The notes under the pieces were generated by a model. It was not told the origin of the DNA, ran no database searches, and was given only the letters and a program-made list of their open reading frames with translations. Below are positions 35,211 through 44,606 of a stretch of DNA of 64,000 nucleotides, in pieces. Each line of letters opens with the position of its first letter. The stretch's first letter is position 1. The DNA comes from Amanita rubescens (taxonomy: Eukaryota; Basidiomycota; Agaricomycetes; Agaricales; Amanitaceae): positions 1 to 64,000 of the forward strand of contig WION01000162.1 in the NCBI GenBank assembly GCA_015039365.1. The letters are read 5' to 3'. The translations under genes and the position numbers were made by a program.

Positions 35211-35871
35211 TGCGGCTCACCTACCCCGGCGAGCTCACACCTAGGCTGGTTCTCCCCACTTCGATTCGCATTTGATTCAAAAAAAGGTACTCCCTAGTAC
35301 GGGACACTCGCTCTTACGGTATCGCGCTCACCTTTGTTTCTCGCCACATGCTTATCGTGCTTTCGTTTCCTCCTCCCTTTTTACTCTCTCTGTGGAACAC
35401 TCTCCGTCTACGCACGTACAACAACGCCCATGCCCATCCATACCCCTCTCCCTCTCCATTTCCACGCTGTTTCGGTTTTCCTTCTTTTCGCGCCTCTGAC
35501 ATCCCTTGTCTGCACTAATTTTTTGCGCACCAGGGGAGGAAGCACAACCCAAAAACATATAGACTGACAGACGTAATTTCACTGACACGACTGGATTGCG
35601 AGGGGAATAATGTAAAAGTATATCCTAGCTTTACTTATCGGTATTGGTCTTTTTCTGTGTAATTTGAGGTTGTTAGAGTTGGAGCTGCTGTGACGAAAGT
35701 TCAGGATGCGTAGCGAGACTGTGCAAACTGTTTGGTCAGGCTTCGTTTCGGCGCTCAAGCGCTCAAGCTTAGACTCAAGCTTCAAGCTTCAAGTGCCGCT
35801 GACATGAGCCGCCACCGAAGGCTCCTGTTATAAGACTGACTCAGGGCCTTTGCCTTCAGTCTTGTCCCGCC
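35211..35871. other. Intergenic region
   Basis: No gene. The stretch 35330-35520 is pyrimidine-rich. A 29-bp sequence at 35653-35681 is repeated exactly at 44311-44339, beside the first cyclophilin copy. Near 35755-35790 the words CTCAAGCTT and CAAGCTTCAAG repeat in tandem. Confidence 0.5.
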
Positions 35872-37400
35872 ATGCAGTTTCCCGAAGAAAACTTGTTCTC
35901 CACAGTCGAGCAAGGTGGCGGATTCTTCATTACGTCCCCCGGCGCTCTTCTTAAGGCTGGACGTTATAAGATCATCCGAAAGTTGGGAAGAGGGCGCTGT
36001 TCAAATACGTTCCTCGTCGAAGATCTGCAGACGACGTATGATTTTTCTTAATCGCTTATAATCATAGAATGATGCAACGTCGCCTAGGTCGTCCTCTCTG
36101 AAATACCTGGCAGCGAAGATCCTGACCGTGGATTCGACGAATGCCTTGCAGGAGGGCATCATTTGCGAGCCTGATTTTCTCAATGCTATCGCTGAACGGT
36201 TCGCAGACGCTTGTCACCCGCTGCTACCCATTCTTTGTGATCACTTTGCTCAAAGAGGGCCACACGGTGTACATTATTGTCTTCTGACACCGTCCTTGCG
36301 TTCCCATGTCCATGCCTTCCGCGCCTCGGCTCCCACGGGAAAACTCGCTGTCCACATCGTCAAGCCGATCATCGCCTGTGTGGTCGAAGGTTTGAAAGCC
36401 ATCCATGCGCTAGATATAATACATGCCGGTACGTACAATATTGCGCTTACTGGCTAGTCTCTCAACATAATACATTGCATAGACATCAAAGCAGATAACG
36501 TTTTGTTTCTCGGCCCCAGCATGACGGAAATTGAAGAAACGATTGCAAAAGAGCCCACATTGGTTGATGGTACCTTCGAGTTTGAAGGAAAACAGTATCC
36601 CATTCTTCGGTCGCAGCCCTTCTGGCCCAAAATTACATGGGATGCTTCACCTTTCGTATCGGAAACCATTCAGGTAGTACTCAGTGATCTTGGCGCTGGT
36701 ATGTAAACATCCATTCCCTTGAACTTGCCAAACCGATAGCACTGACGTACATTCAACAATCACAGCTTTGTGGGCGAATAAGCTGAAACCTTCGGGAGAT
36801 ATTGGTGCATGTGCGTTGCGTGCCCCTGAGAATCTCATACGTTCCGAATGTGGCAAGGAAATTGATATTTGGGCTGTTGGGTGCATGGTACGTCGATACT
36901 ACCTGGACGTCCCACACGGCTACATGCTAATGATGTTATTCCTCACCTTAGACATATGAACTCCTCACGGGACAAATTCTCTTTAGGCCTCAGCCCACAG
37001 AGGATCTCACCGTGGATGAGAATCTGCTACTTCTGCAGTATGCATTGACTGGTGAAACTCTGAAGGGGAGCGTTGTAGAAAAAGCCCGGCTAAAGGATCA
37101 ATATTTTGACAGCGAAGGTTGGAGCTTCTTTCACTCAACGAGAGATTTATTTTCATTTTCGATCCAGGTAACCTCGTAAAGGGCAAAATGAACCCCTATC
37201 CCCGACAGACCCTCTCGGCTCTCTTGGTCCAGCACACCGATCTTCGTCCGGTCCAGGTTGAGGCGGCTGCCGGCTTTATCAGGGATTGCTTAAGATTGAA
37301 CCCTTCTGATAGGTTAACCGTTGGTCAGGTGGATGAACATCGCTGGTTAGAGACTGCCTTCATGGGAGGTATGGACGAGAAAGATACTTCCTGTTCGTAG
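35872..37400 (+). CDS. SRPK-like serine/threonine protein kinase
   Basis: The ATG at 35872 starts a complete kinase: glycine loop IIRKLGRGRCSNTF, LAAKILTV with the ATP-binding Lys, HFAQRGPHGVHYCLLTP in the hinge region, ALDIIHADIKADNVLF (HxD variant HAD, with catalytic Asp and Asn), VLSDLGA (DLG in place of DFG, as in SRPKs), CALRAPENLIRSECGKEIDIWAVGCM and DRLTVGQVDEHRWL. About six introns are inferred. The architecture, with DLG and a spacer of ~60 residues after the catalytic loop, matches the SR-protein-kinase-like family that is strongly expanded in Agaricomycetes and often linked to host or immune functions. All catalytic residues are present, so it should be active. A second copy has been split (39531-40451 and 42006-42371). 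Confidence 0.9.
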
Positions 37401-38078
37401 ACCCTTTGTCCCCGAGTTGCTAATGTACCCTTATCTCTGACACATAAACCCCATCCACCAATGCCAACGCTATTCATATCCTGCGGTCCATGTGGTACGG
37501 GTACAAGCAAAATTGAATGATGCGTCTGGTCAAAGGGTTGAGCGCGAAAAACTACGTGTCCACGAGGCAACACTGACCACATGAATCTCATTCCTCACGA
37601 CTCCTCCAGTCTCGTTCCCAGACGTTCTAGGCAGCGGAGACAGCCGAGCGGAGTGTGAAGCGGGGGCAAACTTTTTGGTGCAACTTTTGAGCAAGGCAGC
37701 CTCTCTGCTTTGTTTTGTCCCCTTCCCACTCTCTTGCAGCCCCTCTGCTTTATTTTGTCCCCTCACCACTCTCTGGCAGCCCCTCTGCTTTATTTTGTCC
37801 TCCCCACTCTGGCAGCCCCTCTGCTTTGTTTTGCCCCAATTTGCTTGCAGCTCTCTTAACCGTCTACCACCATCTTCTCAGCTGAGTGGTTAGCTACAGG
37901 ATAACTTATCAGGTAAGCTACTACTTTAATTACCTGATGCTGTGCTGCTGGGCATTTCCCTTTCATCAAGTGCAACTTAAACCTCACTGAGCAATTGATT
38001 TTTGCTTATGTGGTCAGGCCCACTTACAGAAATGACAGAAATGACAACTTATAATAGTTTGCAAGAAGATTACTATCA
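37401..38078. other. 3' flank of the kinase and minisatellite-bearing spacer
   Basis: The first ~220 bp after the kinase stop are duplicated after the broken copy (40245-40451). The rest, up to the 3' end of the HNH gene, is non-coding and contains a four-unit minisatellite. Confidence 0.5.
37697..37847. repeat. Minisatellite, four units of about 36-40 bp
   Basis: Four tandem units share the core CAGCCCCTCTGCTTTATTTT followed by GTCC and a CCACTCTCTGG-type end. Units start near 37697, 37737, 37777 and 37813 and differ by a few substitutions and length changes. Confidence 0.85.
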
Positions 38079-39405
38079 TGATCCTGATACAGTAAATAAA
38101 TCAAGAACAGAAAATACCAATGCAAGATTATCTAGGTCTTGGTACTCATCCTTCCCTAATACATGCAAATCTGGGAACTGATTACCCATGCGCAATGCCA
38201 TGTAATCAATAAACAGTATTGCACCACTTTTGTGCATTATGTTAGCAATAGAAGCATGGATTGCCAGAAAATCTGGATCAGGCAAAGCCACACCTGATGA
38301 GGTGGTTGGCTGTTGATGCTTGTAAGAATAGTCCACAAATTTGATTATGGACCCTGGGATGAGACAAGGAAGTCTACCTGCATTAAGATTTACAACTTCA
38401 TACATATGGAGTTTGGGGTTGTCTTTAGGCTACAAGCAAGGAGTCAAACCAGCTTTCAAAGTGTTTGTGTACAGCAACTTACCCAATTCACAAGACAGAA
38501 TGAGAAATTATAAAATGAACCACAGACTCCCACAGCCAGTGTCATGGCATTTGCAGGTGTGTCTGGTGCATCCCTCAGACTCTTTAATTTGGCAGCTGCA
38601 TATGGGAAAAGATTCAAGAGGATGTCAAATAAGGACACAGTGTCATTGTCCTTTAATTCAGGTTATTAAAGGAAAATGAAGGAGGAATCATGCTGACAGT
38701 TTGATCCACACAAAGTCCAGCTACTCTCTTAATAATATGGGCACAGCACACTTCCCCAATTATTGGAACTCTAGAGCCCCTTCCCCAGTGCATAATATCA
38801 AATATTCCAGAGAGGGCACATTTGTAATCATCTCTAGCAGCTACCTGAATCATTGATTAAAATTATAAAATCTTTACCAAAGACACTGCATACATTTTCA
38901 TCAATTGTGGGTGTTGTATCTTCAGAGATATCTGGATCCTGAGCAGCTTTCAGCACAGTTGGTCGAACTAAAATAGATTCAGTAAGTATGCAAACCATGG
39001 AATAAGAAAGGACATACATGACCAAAGAAAGAGACCAAACCATGTATTAGCAAGGCAAATGTACTGCTTCAACTCCTCTTGACAAGAGACAATAGCAGCT
39101 GCAACATAGCGTTTTGCATCACCTGAACTTGCACATTCAAGCATAGCATCCAATAACCGATGACAATCAATGCGCCTTATTTCTGGTGTGACCAATGGTG
39201 CAGGTAGAAAACGAACTGAGGGGTCCCAGTGAGACAAAGTTGATAAGCCTTTCTTTGCTAGCTCAAGAAGAGAGTCTGTTGTGTGTACATTCTTGTTGGC
39301 TAGCAGCTTTTTAATTGTTCTTTGCTGCTCTGGCTGAATGATGTCCCTAATTGATGTAACAGGTTCAGTAGAGGACTCCGCAGAATCATTAGGATTGAAT
39401 GGCAT
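38079..39405 (-). CDS. HNH_2 endonuclease-domain protein
   Basis: A leftward gene starting MPFNPNDSAESSTEPV at 39405. After a helical N-terminal part (DCHRLLDAMLECASSGDAKR, IVSCQEELKQY) and an intron, the HNH_2 core reads VAARDDYKCALSGIFDIMH...EVCCAHIIKR, with the Cys-x-x-S/T-G pattern and His of this family. It then continues FDILLNLFPYAAAKL, YEVVNLNAGRLPCLIPG, IHASIANIMHKSGAILFIDY, ending at 38079. Proteins of this kind occur in many copies in Agaricomycetes with unknown function. The gene is AT-rich with almost no CpG, unlike its neighbours, and sits exactly between the intact kinase and its broken copy, so it probably belongs to inserted, silenced DNA. I did not see flanking target duplications. 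Confidence 0.72.
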
Positions 39406-39530
39406 GGTGGAGTGTGTTGCTGAGACTCCTGAGAGTCTGAGGCACAAGCCACAACCTGACCAAGCAATGAGGTAAGCGAGTCTCACGCTTACATCACGCC
39501 AGCGCCACTCTGCTTGCATCGTGATTCGTA

Positions 39531-40451
39531 TCCGTTCTTCGGTCGCAGCCCTTCTGGCCCAAAATTTCATGGGATGCTTCTCCTTTCGTATCGGAAACCA
39601 TTCAGGTGGCACTCAGCGATCTTGGTGCTGGTACATCTGTTCCCTTGATCTTTCCAAACTTTGTGGGCGAACAAGCCGAAACCTTCGGGAGATATCGGTG
39701 CATGTGCATTGTGTGTCCCCGAGAATCTCATACGGTCTGAGTGTGGTAAATAAATTGACATTTGGGCTGTTGGGTGCATACGTCGATACCTCGCTGTCCC
39801 GCACGGCTACATGCTAACGGTGTTCCTCCCCGTCTTAGACATATGAACTCCTTACAGGACATATCCTCTTTAGGCCTCAGCCCATCTCATGCGTTGACCG
39901 GTGAAACTCTGAAGGGGTGCGTCATAGAAAAACCTCAGCTAAAGGATCAATATTCTGACAGCGAAGGTTGGAGCTTCTTTTACTCGACGAGAGATTTCTT
40001 TTCATTATTGATCCAGGTAACTTCGCAAAGAGCAAAATGAACCCCTATCCCCGACAGACTAGGCTCTCTTGGCCTAGACACCGATCTTCGTCCTGCCCAG
40101 GTTAAGGCGGCTGCCGACTTTATCAGGGATCGCTTAAGGTTGAACCCTTCTGATGGGTTAACCGTTGATCAGCTGGATCGACATCGCTGGTTAGTGGCTG
40201 CCTTCATGGGAGGTATGGACGAGAAAGATACTTCCTGTTCGTAGACCCTCTGTCCCCGAGTTGCTAATGTACCCTTATCTCTAATACATAAACCTCATCC
40301 ACCAATGCCAACGCTATTCATATCCCGCGGTCTGCGTGGTACGGGTACGAGCAAAATCGAATGATGCGTCTGGTCAAAGGGTTGGGCGCGAAAAACTACG
40401 CGTCCCCGATGCAACACTGACCACATAAATCCCATTCCTCACGACTCCTCA
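39531..40451 (+). pseudogene. 3' half of a second SRPK-like kinase copy
   Basis: This region parallels 36597-37630 of the intact kinase: LRSQPFWPKI, DLGAG, NKLKPSGDIGACAL, LTGETLKGCVIEKPQLKDQYSDSEG, DRLRLNPSDGLTVDQLD and GGMDEKDTSCS, including ~200 bp beyond the stop. It contains deletions that remove intron parts and pieces of exons (for example in the AVGCM and PQPTEDLTVDEN regions) and has no start. The homology begins abruptly at about 39525, corresponding to source position ~36595. Confidence 0.88.
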
Positions 40452-40504
40452 ACGCATCATCAACTCCTGGTCACCGACTCATCCAAACGGTCGCGGTCAC
40501 TACT

Positions 40505-40850
40505 GATCATCACATCTGCTCCCTCCGCAACGATCCCTTGCCAACCATCAAGTTAGGTCAACCAAACCACGAGTATAGGACATTGAAGGGCCCGAGTGAG
40601 TGCTTTTGCATCCAAACGTCTTCGTTATCGAATAAACGCCAAGAGCGATTACTCATAAAGAAAATGGAGTCGGGACTGAGTCTTGAAAAAATATATCATT
40701 AGCCGGATTGCAGGTTATGATGGTCATCACATCTACCCCCTTCGCCCTTGCCGACCATCAAGCTAGGTCAACCAAACCACGAGTATAGGGCATTGAAGGG
40801 GAGTCAGTGCTTCGTCTTCGTTGTCGAATAAACACCCAAGGGAATCGGGA
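40505..40850. repeat. Pair of ~130-bp imperfect direct repeats
   Basis: Units at about 40505-40640 and 40722-40850 share CATCACATCT, ACCATCAAG(T/C)TAGGTC, CAACCAAACCACGAGTATAG and GTCTTCGTT(A/G)TCGAATAAAC. They lie upstream of the secreted-protein gene, in otherwise empty sequence. Confidence 0.8.
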
Positions 40851-40975
40851 TGATATTGATAAATTGATGTCGTGTTATGTAACTGATGCCCGGTGCCGGT
40901 TTCAAGAACGTTTATAATCATTTGCTACGGCATTCAGACAAGGTGGCTGGTCCCACTCCCCCGATAACTCGACAT

Positions 40976-41523
40976 ATGCGCTTCTCTACACTTGCCGTTC
41001 TCTTCACCGCGGTCTCCGCCACATACGCCTTGCCGCTGCGCCCCAAGGCTCGCCGCGACCTTTTAGCTATCTTGGTATGACACGTATTTCGATGTATTCA
41101 ATCCCAATAGTTGATCTTGCCTCTCTTCAGACACCACGAATGGACGGAGTGGAAGACCCGACTGCGGATCCTCACTATCACTACAAAGCGCTTGATGAGA
41201 AACTAGGGAAATTGAAGGAGAAACTTGAAAGAACAGAGATCAAGGGCGAAGCATCTCAAAAGATTATCAATGCGTATAATGTTGCGTCTCGCACTAAGTA
41301 TTGGCAATGGCAGCATGGGCCGGAGGACTGGCAGATAGCAGCCTATACGAAGTTAAACGAGCACGACAAGGATTTTGTCTGGATTATTGCCTCTCGCGGG
41401 TCGGTTCCAGATACAAAGGAGAAATTATTCAGAGAGGAATCTCAATCCATTCTGTTAGCTCAACAGCATGGATGTTTAAACGGTTGGACCAAGGATACCA
41501 AGGATACCAAGGATGTATATTAG
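40976..41523 (+). CDS. Candidate small secreted protein
   Basis: The ATG at 40976 opens MRFSTLAVLFTAVSATYALP, a classical signal peptide with likely cleavage after TYA, followed by a dibasic KARR site that could be a Kex2 cleavage point. A 52-bp intron (GTATGA...TTCAG, about 41069-41130) joins AIL to TPRMDGVEDP. The mature part is ~115 residues, charged and helical (LDEKLGKLKEKLERTEIKG), aromatic-rich in the middle (KYWQWQHGPEDWQ), and ends with a short KDT repeat (TKDTKDTKDVY). There is one Cys, no known domain, and length is about 160 residues. Inference: a lineage-specific effector-like or cell-wall protein. Confidence 0.6.
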
Positions 41524-42005
41524 ATCGTCGTAAAGACCGACAAACACTGTGGTAAGTGTGCCAACTCACGCTGAGTGATTTATACTGATGTCCGTTATTG
41601 TAAGTTGACCTTGGGACGGCACAGCCGCTGAGCGACGGAGAGCAAGGGAGACGGGGATCGCACTCTTCGACAACGTCGACGTTGAGTACCGAAAGTCGGC
41701 AAGTCGATTCAGAGTCGGGTGTCGTCTGGGCGAAGCCAGTCAAAGGCCCGCCGTCCTCGAAAAGACCGGATTCTCCGACAGGGGGTCCGGCACTCGAGCA
41801 TAAGCCAGTTGTATCTTCCACTGCGAGTTACAAGTGATTCAAGTACATTTCTAGTGAAGCGGATTATCGGTACATTGGGTAAAGTACTAGCTGATAGTGA
41901 CCGTTTTATGCGTAGGAAGTCCGTCGTAGAATATTTCATGCCTGGATCTCATTCCACTTCTGAACAGTACATACCAACACCAAGATTACTGAGTACTACC
42001 TGAAT
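41524..42005. other. Intergenic stretch
   Basis: No gene seen. Open frames overlap on both strands without recognisable features. Confidence 0.3.
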
Positions 42006-42371
42006 GGCCCGTTCCTTCAAACTCGTATACCATCGACCAACGTGGGCCCCTTCGCAATCGTTTCTACAATTTCTGTCGTGTCGGGGCCAAGAAACAAGAC
42101 GTTATCTGCATTGATGTCTATGAAACGCATTACGTTGATAAACTAGTCAATAAGATCGGCTTGACGATGTGGAAGGCGAGATTTCCTGTGGGAGCCGAGG
42201 CGTGGACATGGGAATGCAAGGACGGTGTGGAAGACAATAGTGTACACCGTGTGGACCTCTTTGAGCAAAGTGATCACGAAGAAGCCCTTCTGCAAGGCGT
42301 TCGTCCACGGTCAGGATTTGCGCTGCTAGATATTTCAGATCGGATGACTCCCTAGGCAGAAGTTTCGTCAT
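42006..42371 (-). pseudogene. 5' part of the second SRPK-like kinase copy, inverted
   Basis: On the minus strand the sequence reads SSDLKYLAAQILTVD, DHFAQRGPHGVHYC, then DINADNVLFLGPDTTEI and GPTLVDG, matching 36085-36590 of the intact kinase. An internal deletion of ~110 bp removes the segment after the ATP Lys exon, and the catalytic DIK is changed to DIN. Homology stops at about 42006, corresponding to source ~36590, directly adjacent to where the other half (39531-40451) begins. Confidence 0.87.
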
Positions 42372-42550
42372 TTATTATTAGCAAAAATCATACATCGTCT
42401 GACAAGGAATGTATCTCTTTCCCAGCTTTCGGATGATTTTATAGCCTCAAGCCTGAAGGAGAGCGCCGGGGGACGTAATGATGAATCCGCCAACTTGTGT
42501 GACTGTAGAGAGCAAGTTTCCTGCATGGCAGGAGTCCGGAAGGGTGCAGT

Positions 42551-44308
42551 CTCCAGTAATGAACTGGTAAGTCCGCGAATGTCACATAGAGGACGGGGAG
42601 GAGGAGACATGTAACCAGTAAGGGGCCATAGTTGAAACTTCAGGAAAAATGGTTTTATAACACTTTTTAATCATAATTGCAAGATCTAATACCATGGAAT
42701 CAGTAATGTTGTTAACCAGGAACAAAGAAGCAACGAAAACGTGCCTTGAACTAGATGATGGGACTGGTGAACTTTACAGCTACCTGGCAGGTGTCCTATG
42801 CCCGCGTCTCGCCGTCGTATGGCGTTGGCAGAGGCACTGTGCGAGCCAGAGGCGGTCGTGGCTAGTGGTACCAAAGGTCGACGCTGCCGAGCGGGTACAT
42901 AGATGCACTATTTAAGTTATAAACATTAAAACAACAAGATGTCTTGTAAATACTTACGTGGAGGTAGTCCATTCCGGTTTCCCTGAGCAATTCGCAGAAT
43001 CTCTCCGAGCTATCGTATAGACTGGAGTCCAAGATGAAACCTCCTGTAACCGTAGTCTCGACGAGTTCAATGAACGTCTCGGAATGGACTTGGAGGGTAA
43101 GGGTTTTCACGTCCCCGAGTTGCGAGTGTGTAGCTCAGGCTGGTTCTCGAGCAATATCGCAGCTGACATAATCCACGACTCTTGGATTTATACCGTCATC
43201 ATGTCCGCAACGCCTACCGTAACACGTCCTATCGTCTTCATGGACATCCAAATCGGAGAGACACCAGCTGGAAGACTCAAGATGGAGCTGTTCAGTGAAA
43301 TCGTGCCCAAGTGTGTTCTCCGCATCTTATCCAAACCGGTCGAATGACTGATCATCAAAGTTGTTGGGTTATACAGGACCGCTGAAAATTTCAGACAGCT
43401 ATGCACGGGGGAATACAGGTGCTTTACTTCGAAATTTGGGTTACATCGGTGATGTAATGATTTTCCTTTTGGTTAGAGTGAATGCGAGACCGATGGGGTA
43501 TAAGGGTGCGACGTTCCACAGGTGAGAGGGTTTCGTTTCTCGCGCGAGAATAGATTCTAAACAAGCTCAGAGTGTAAGATACATTGTCTCGCTCTCGGAA
43601 ATGACGTTGATCGCTCACGCATTTCAGTGTACCCAACTTTATGTGTCAAGGTTCTTGCTGCCCATTCTCTAGTCCGCGCGCGCTTCTCTCTGACTATCAA
43701 CGCTAGGAGGAGACTTCATCAAAGGCGATGGAACGGGGTCATTTTCAATCTACGGAGACAAATTTCCAGTGCGTATACGCTCTTTTCAACCTAGGCATAA
43801 TATGCCGACCTGTTTCCAACATAGGATGAAAATTTTACCGAAAAGCACGCAGGCCCAGGCTTACTCTCCATGGTAGCACCCCTTCCTTCTTTCAACCGTC
43901 GTCACGCCTGCTAACTCGGCTTTTTTTTCTTTTCCAGGCCAACTCTGGCCCAAACACGAACGGAAGCCAAGTAAGTCGCATACGTTCGAGCACCACACAT
44001 ACGTATTCCCAACACGTTTACGTGATAGTTCTTCATCACAACCGCAAAGTGTGATTTCCTCGACGGCAAACATGTCGTTTTCGGACGGGTGATCGACGGT
44101 ATGCTCACGTTGCGCAAGATTGAGCACGTGTCTACTGGGCCGAACAATAGACCCAAATTGACAGTTAAGATAGTTGGTATGTTTATCACGGTCGGATTTC
44201 TGCGTGTTGTATGCTGATCGTCGTTGAACAGAGTGCGGTGAAATGTAGAAGGAAACAAGTGTACAATATGCTCGTGAAGTTCACAATGGATGAGTATAAG
44301 AAACTAAG
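42551..44308 (+). repeat. Segmental duplication copy A (cyclophilin unit)
   Basis: Shares long stretches of near-identity with copy B (52351-54110) and copy C (55803-57240). From 42551 it matches B (AGTAATGAACTGGTAAGTCC...), with an extra ~120 bp near 42842-42970 that B lacks. All three align over the cyclophilin gene. After 44308 copy A departs into a 29-bp sequence also found at 35653. Confidence 0.85.
43201..44248 (+). CDS. Cyclophilin of the PPIH (U4/U6 snRNP-associated) type, intact copy
   Basis: A peptidyl-prolyl isomerase whose relatives bind the U4/U6.U5 tri-snRNP. Nine exons can be joined by eye: 43201-43310, 43377-43418, 43477-43521, 43628-43650, 43707-43768, 43825-43872, 43938-43970, 44029-44176, 44232-44248, totalling 528 bp (175 residues). 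Key sequence: [77 protein letters not shown] and the PPIH-like C-terminus [10 protein letters not shown]...VECGEM. With these junctions the FHR motif reads FHS-VPNFM, one residue shorter than usual and lacking the catalytic Arg. This is the only one of three copies with an open frame. Confidence 0.88.
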
Positions 44309-44606
44309 ACTTCTGTGTAATTTGAGGTTGTTAGAGTTGTCGTATTCACGGTCACCGGTCACCGGTTCACCGGCAGTTAAACCGGCCGAATCCGCACGCT
44401 CTCTACAAGAGGCTCAGGGTCCAGGGCAGCAGTCTTAACTTCAGTCTCCAAGTGCCACCTCCATACCATATCTGTATGAGTGAATCTCAACAACAGATTT
44501 TGCACTGGGAAGAACCTCCCCGACTCGATCTTATTAAGAACGTATGGAAATTTGCATGTAAATACTGCATTTGGGATGTGTACGGCACCCTTCCTCGCGA
44601 GATGAT
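44249..44606. other. Intergenic stretch with a possible short exon
   Basis: Contains a GGTCACCGGTCACCGGTTCACCGG run near 44350 and a short open frame (44476-44628, MSESQQQILHWEEPPRL) that I cannot assign. It abuts the 3' end of the NLR gene. Confidence 0.3.

Noticed and set aside
37401..40451. Idea that the two kinase copies form a simple tandem array
   Set aside because: The second copy lacks its 5' half here; that half lies inverted at 42006-42371, so an inversion fits better than a plain tandem duplication with truncation.
43188..44258. Several minus-strand frames inside each cyclophilin unit (also 52704-53797 and 55845-57227)
   Set aside because: They repeat at the same relative position in all three units because the units are duplicates; the plus-strand cyclophilin exons explain the sequence.
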